64,000 nucleotides of DNA from assembly GCF_052857255.1 (NCBI RefSeq), contig NC_135505.1, positions 45,896,520-45,960,519 on the forward strand, read 5' to 3'. Below the pieces are notes generated by a model. It was given only the letters and a program-made list of their open reading frames with translations. It had not been told where the DNA came from and did not search any database. The position numbers and the translations under genes were made by a program. The DNA comes from Amblyomma americanum. Its lineage: Eukaryota; Arthropoda; Arachnida; Ixodida; Ixodidae. Positions 50,901 to 56,900 of this stretch are shown piece after piece; position 1 is the first letter of the stretch; each line of letters starts with the position of its first letter.

Positions 50901-53900
50901 TGCTTGGAGATGCCCAGATTCCGCAGCAGCACAGGGAATTGCTCAAGCTTGGCCCAGTGCTGTCTCCGCCGGAAAAGGTGGCTCTGGTGAAGAACATTAC
51001 CCGCCGCGTCACCGAGGAAGACCCGCCATCGCTGTGTAGTGGAGTGCGTCGACGCAGTGACAAAAGCTGTAGGTAGGCCACGGAACTCCAAGGTCCTACG
51101 ACCTTTGGTTACGTTCCTCAATGAGAATGAATTGCGCCTTGTGGTGTCGGATAAGGAAGGATTTTTCGTTGTGCTCCCCGAGACATCATACCCGCAGGAA
51201 GCAAAAGCGGCAATAGATAAGAACTTCAAACAGGTTAAGGTGAAGTGTGAACGAGTAAGGGACCGTGCAGTCGAAATGCTAACGGAGTGTAACCTCCTCT
51301 CGCTTGCTTCTAGTGTAAAGAAAGCTCCAGCTCCAAGTCTTGAATTGTTTTTTGCCGCAAAAACTCACAAACCGAATATCCCCTTTCGCACAATTGTGTC
51401 CGAGCGCCACACTTGGCAACACGCAGTATCCGGCTATCTACAAAAGAACCTCAACGCCTTAGAAGTAGTCGACCCCTATGCTGTTCCTGACTCACAGGCG
51501 ATTGTCCGGTACCTCCAAGATAGCAACCCAGGAACCTGTTTCGGATTCAGCATTGATGTTGAAGATTTGTATTATTCCCTACCTCATGACAAGCTCTTGT
51601 CCACCGTGAAGGAATGCACACACTCAAGAACGATGAAGTAGCATTTACTGGTCGCAGCGGTATCACAGTAGAAGCCTTTTTAGAACTGCTTTCTTTTTAC
51701 CTGTGTTCAACTTTTTTGTGGAATGGCGCGGGACAATTTTCTTGCAAAAACAGGGTGTGTGTATTGGTTCTCGTGTAGCCCCGATACTCAGTAGCATTTT
51801 TCTTGCAAAAGTAGACGTAGCGATCAAGGAAAATCTTGACGGTCTTGCTTTTAAGATCTGGAGATATGTAGATGACTTTCTAATACTAATGAAAAAGGGA
51901 GGGCACGCTAGGCGCGCGGTTGATGTGTTGAAAGTGTTTAAAGAGAACGCAATGGGTCTAAATTTCACGTTCGAAATGCCGGAAAAAGATGAACTTCAGT
52001 TCCTAGATCTAAGACTGATGTTCAAGGAGGGCCACACTTGTTGGGTTAATAAACCACGCTCCAAAAAGCCGATACTGAACCTTTGCTGAGGGCACACAAA
52101 ACTGGTAAAAAACGGCATAGCATAGTTGAGAGGAAAATCTCGAAAACGTTTTATTGAACTTAATAATACATCACGGCCCAATATTATTACCCATGATTAC
52201 GAAATCAACGCCTGCCGCGATGTTTGACATTTATTGCAGCCGAAGAATTTTCGTGTACTGAAAGGCCGCACCGACGCTAGGGTGCCGATGGCACCGACAG
52301 AAATCGTTGGCATGTGAAACGGCGGCTGCGATTATCGTCGCAACGACAGTGCGACCGGGCCGTAATTTTTCGTTCCCGGCGCGCCATGTGAAACAGGCTT
52401 TATGGCGAGGCGGCCGGTCGCGCGGAAGGTCTTTCCCGCGCTTTTTTCCCCCTCAGCACCTCCGCGCACCCGAGTCCCGCCTGTTTGGCGCCGCTGCTCG
52501 GACGAATGGAGAGGGGGAGCGGCCGGTGGGGCGAGGAGGGTTATGCAACGCCTACTAGGCTGCGTGCGGCTCACCGCTGCTGTAGACGCGTGCGGACGAT
52601 ATCGGGACGGAATGAAACGGGGGCGCGTGGCGTGCGGCTAATTTTGGTAAAGCGCACGCCGTCTAGAAGTGTCCGCGATAAGGTGCTGTACTTGTGGATA
52701 CGGTGATAAAGCTTACACTGCCTAATGAGCTCGGTTATGAATGCGCCAAACGATGTCTGCTTCAACTAAAGCGGCTGTTTGGGCTTGTTGGTCAGTGAAC
52801 ATGGTAAAAGAATGCAGCGCGAAAAAAACAAGGACGAACAGAAGTGGACAGGAAAGGGCGCTGATTACCAACACATTTATTCAGAAAGATGAGCAGCTTA
52901 TATAACTTTTGAGCAGGTTATATAACTTTATATAACCTTGTTTTTTTCGCGCTGCATTCTTTTACGATGTCTGCTTCGGCGGTATGCCGAAAACTGAGAT
53001 CGACCGTACTTCTGTACTTGGGTGAATAAAAAAACAGAAAGGTAAACGTTGAGTTACACGTTCCGGAGTGATGCAGAGATTATGATGAATACTATAGTGG
53101 ACGGCTCATTTCAGTTCAGTCCACTTGCCGTTCTTTAACGCCGCACAGCACAGGGACATTTTTATTTGGAAAATTGCTTTTCGAGGAGAGGAAATGGTGC
53201 AGTAATTGTAATAATTGTAATTTTCTCTCACAGCTGTTCCGCTGTTCGCTCCATTTTTTTTATCCACTTTTTTATCCTTCCGAATGACCTCCCTTTTGGT
53301 CTCCGGTTCCTTGTTCCTTCTCAGAAATTCGCTTATTATGCCTAAACACCGCAACACGATGCGAACGCGCCAGCATAGCGGTGTTTTAGCGGCGAAAAAA
53401 TGCAAGACTATAATGAACGTATAGAGATGTGGTAGCCGATTCGTTTTCCTTTTTTTAATGAAGATGTATAATAGAACTGATTATATGCTCGCGCCGTGCT
53501 GCTGAGTCGCTGTTTCAAACCTTCTAATATGACGTTTAATGGGGGCACACTGTTGTTCGCTTCTGTTTTTAGTGTGCGATTTTTGTTTGTATGTTTCTAA
53601 TCATCCTCTTTTTTTGCTTTTCTCGTATGGGACCGGTTAAGTTAGCAGCCAGCCTTGCAGATGACCAGACACTACTCGTTATCTTTCGTGCAACTATTTT
53701 GCAGAGACCCATCGTTGAATATAAACGGCTTAGCAGAATGCACGGGCGGTGCTCGCAGGTAAAAAACGTCGAGGATGCTGGCGTACCATTGATTAGTTCA
53801 GTCTTGAAGGAAGACAAGTGATTGACTTAAAGCAATTTTCTCAGACTGGTTGACGAAATGGTACACAACATTCTGTTCAGGCGTATGGGGGGGGGGGGGG

Positions 53901-56900
53901 GGGGGGGGGGGTGCTCGGGAAAAGACATTCTGCTGCGGGGAAATTTGAGCCATGGTGCTCTTGACAGAGAGAGCGGTTCACGCTGTCCCCTCTAGGCCAG
54001 TTGTTTTGACCAATAGTTGACCCAGTGTTCGAAGACGTGATCTAGCCCTTTCTTTCAAAATGGCGCGGGATCACCGAGTAATCGGAGAATTCCTAGGATT
54101 TCCAAACCTGGAGGGAAGTAGCTGAAACGAGGGAGGATCTTGACCTCCCATGAACATCAACATCATCATCCCTAACTATTAGCTGCAGGTATTCCTATTT
54201 TCCCGCACAATAATTGTCTTCGGTTGCTGGGTAATATACAATATTTAATCAATTATCTGGCAACTTTTAATTTGGTAGCTGTATATCACACTTCCCCGCG
54301 CTCATAAGGATACACTGTTAGCATCATCATCATCATCATCGCCATCATCTCGAGAGTCAAAGGCGTGTGTCGTTGCATGATCTTTGCAGTAAGTCATACA
54401 TGAGAACTGGCGCGTTTACCTGCTGGACAATCCTAATGTCATTAATGCGGACCGGGTTGTGGGCACTCTTTGCAATGCGTCATGCGCGCATGTTTAGTAA
54501 TGTGGGATCCATATGGATCTTGAAATGGGGGTGGAAGGGGGTAGATGGGGGCCTGGTACGACGAGAAATTGCATCGTTGTCACGTGAGTAGGTGTGATGT
54601 CATATTACAGCGTCGTCACGTGACTAGGTCTGATGGCACATTACATCGCTGTCACTTGACCTGGTATGACGTCACACTCATATGATGCCATCACGAATTA
54701 TAGTGATTAATCTTAGTTTTGCCTAATTATATTCATTACCATTAATTATGCGACGTCATGATCTTCGTCGCTTGACTCGTCGGTTCGTGACGTCACATGG
54801 TGCCGTTTTTTGCGTGCCTCTCTTCGTGTACTGCAGTCGCAGCTTCTTAAGTGTTTTCGAAGGCAACATACAGAGGATTGAAAAGAGCATTCTCGCTATG
54901 CCGGAGAGAGCTAGAAAATCGAAATATACTGATATGCGTCTGCATAACCGTCGCATTGGAAAGTGCATCGGCGACCAGTTTCTTTACATTCGGTAACTAT
55001 TCTCAAGCCTAAAAAGAGTATAGTGAATACCTCCCCCTCCTCTCAATTTCTGGTAGATGGTGTAGAAGGGCTGTGTTCGTCAAGTGCCGGTTCGTGCATG
55101 AATGAGTGAGAAGCTTCCAATACGAGCAAGTATACACGAAGCAGGTTGCCAAATACTGACACATATACAGTACTCACCGACGTACTGGTGGTAAGTAAGC
55201 CTTCCCACGCATTTACATCGTTTTTGGCTACTACTAGTCGGCCCTGCTATTCACTTGAGGTCTTTGCTCTCCGTCCCTTTGATCGTGGACACAAGGCGGC
55301 TTCTTCGCAAGTTCTCTTTATGGCGTGCATTTATTGGAAAGTGTGATTTTTTTTCAGTGCTGCGTCGCACTTAAATGACGGAATTGCGCCCTCCACGCGA
55401 AAATAACCAAACCACAAGCAGCAATTTTCAGGGGGGGGGGGGGGGGGGGGATACCCGCCGCGGTGGCTCAGTGGTGAGTGCGCTCGACTACTGATCCGGA
55501 GTTCCCGGGTTCGAACCCGACCGCGGCGGCTGCGAAAATACGTCCCCGAATCGCTTTCTCTGCGGCGGTTAATGAACTGGGCTCTGTGGCTGCTTAAATG
55601 GGCGCAGAGCCGCGTTTTCGCTCCAAAACAAGCGCACACAAGACGCTGCACCACGATTCGAACGCGTTCCGAAGGCGAAAATACGTCCCCGAATCGCTTT
55701 CTCTGCGGCGGTTAATGAACTGGGCTCCGTGGCTGCATAAATGGGCGCAGAGCCGCGTTTTCGCTCCAAAATAAGCGCACACAAGACGCTGCACCACGAT
55801 TCGAACGCGTTCCGAAGGCGAAAATACGTCCCCGAATCGCTTTCTCTGCGGCGGTTAATTAACTGGGCTCTGTGGCTGCATAAATGGGCGCAGAGCCGCG
55901 TTTTCGCTCCAAAACAAGCGCACACAAGACGCTGCACCACGATTCGAACGCGTTCCGAAGGCGAAAATACGTCCCCGAATCGCTTTCTCTGCGGCGGTTA
56001 ATTAACTGGGCTCTGTGGCTGCATAAATGGGCGCAGAGCCGCGTTTTCGCTCCAAAACAAGCGCACACAAGACGCTGCACCACGATTCGAACGCGTTCCG
56101 AAGGCGAAAATACGTCCCCGAATCGCTTTCTCTGCGGCGGTTAATGAACTGGGCTCCGTGGCTGCATAAATGGGCGCAGAGCCGCGTTTTCGCTCCAAAA
56201 CAAGCGCACACAAGACGCTGCACCACGATTCGAACGCGTTCCGAAGGCGAAAATACGTCCCCGAATCGCTTTCTCTGCGGCGGTTAATGAACTGGGCTCC
56301 GTGGCTGCATAAATGGGCGCAGAGCCGCGTTTTCGCTCCAAAATAAGCGCACACAAGACGCTGCACCACGATTCGAACGCGTTCCGAAGGCGAAAATACG
56401 TCCCCGAATCGCTTTCTCTGCGGCGGTTAATGAACTGGGCTCCGTGGCTGCATAAATGGGCGCAGAGCCGCGTTTTCGCTCCAAAATAAGCGCACACAAG
56501 ACGCTGCACCACGATTCGAACGCGTTCCGAAGGCGAAAATACGTCCCCGAATCGCTTTCTCTGCGGCGGTTAATTAACTGGGCTCTGTGGCTGCATAAAT
56601 GGGCGCAGAGCCGCGTTTTCGCTCCAAAACAAGCGCACACAAGACGCTGCACCACGATTCGAACGCGTTCCGAAGGCGAAAATACGTCCCCGAATCGCTT
56701 TCTCTGCGGCGGTTAACTGGGCTCTGTGGCTGCATAAATGGGCGCAGAGCCGCGTTTTCGCTCCAAAATAAGCGCACACAAGACGCTGCACCACGATTCG
56801 AACGCGTTCCGAAGGCGAAAATACGTCCCCGAATCGCTTTCTCTGCGGCGGTTAATGAACTGGGCTCCGTGGCTGCATAAATGGGCGCAGAGCCGCGTTT

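Noticed and set aside
55454..55534. Genuine tRNA gene
   Set aside because: It has A and B boxes but the sequence is that of the SINE head at 39,963, with poor acceptor-stem structure for a real tRNA. No true tRNA was recognised in the window.
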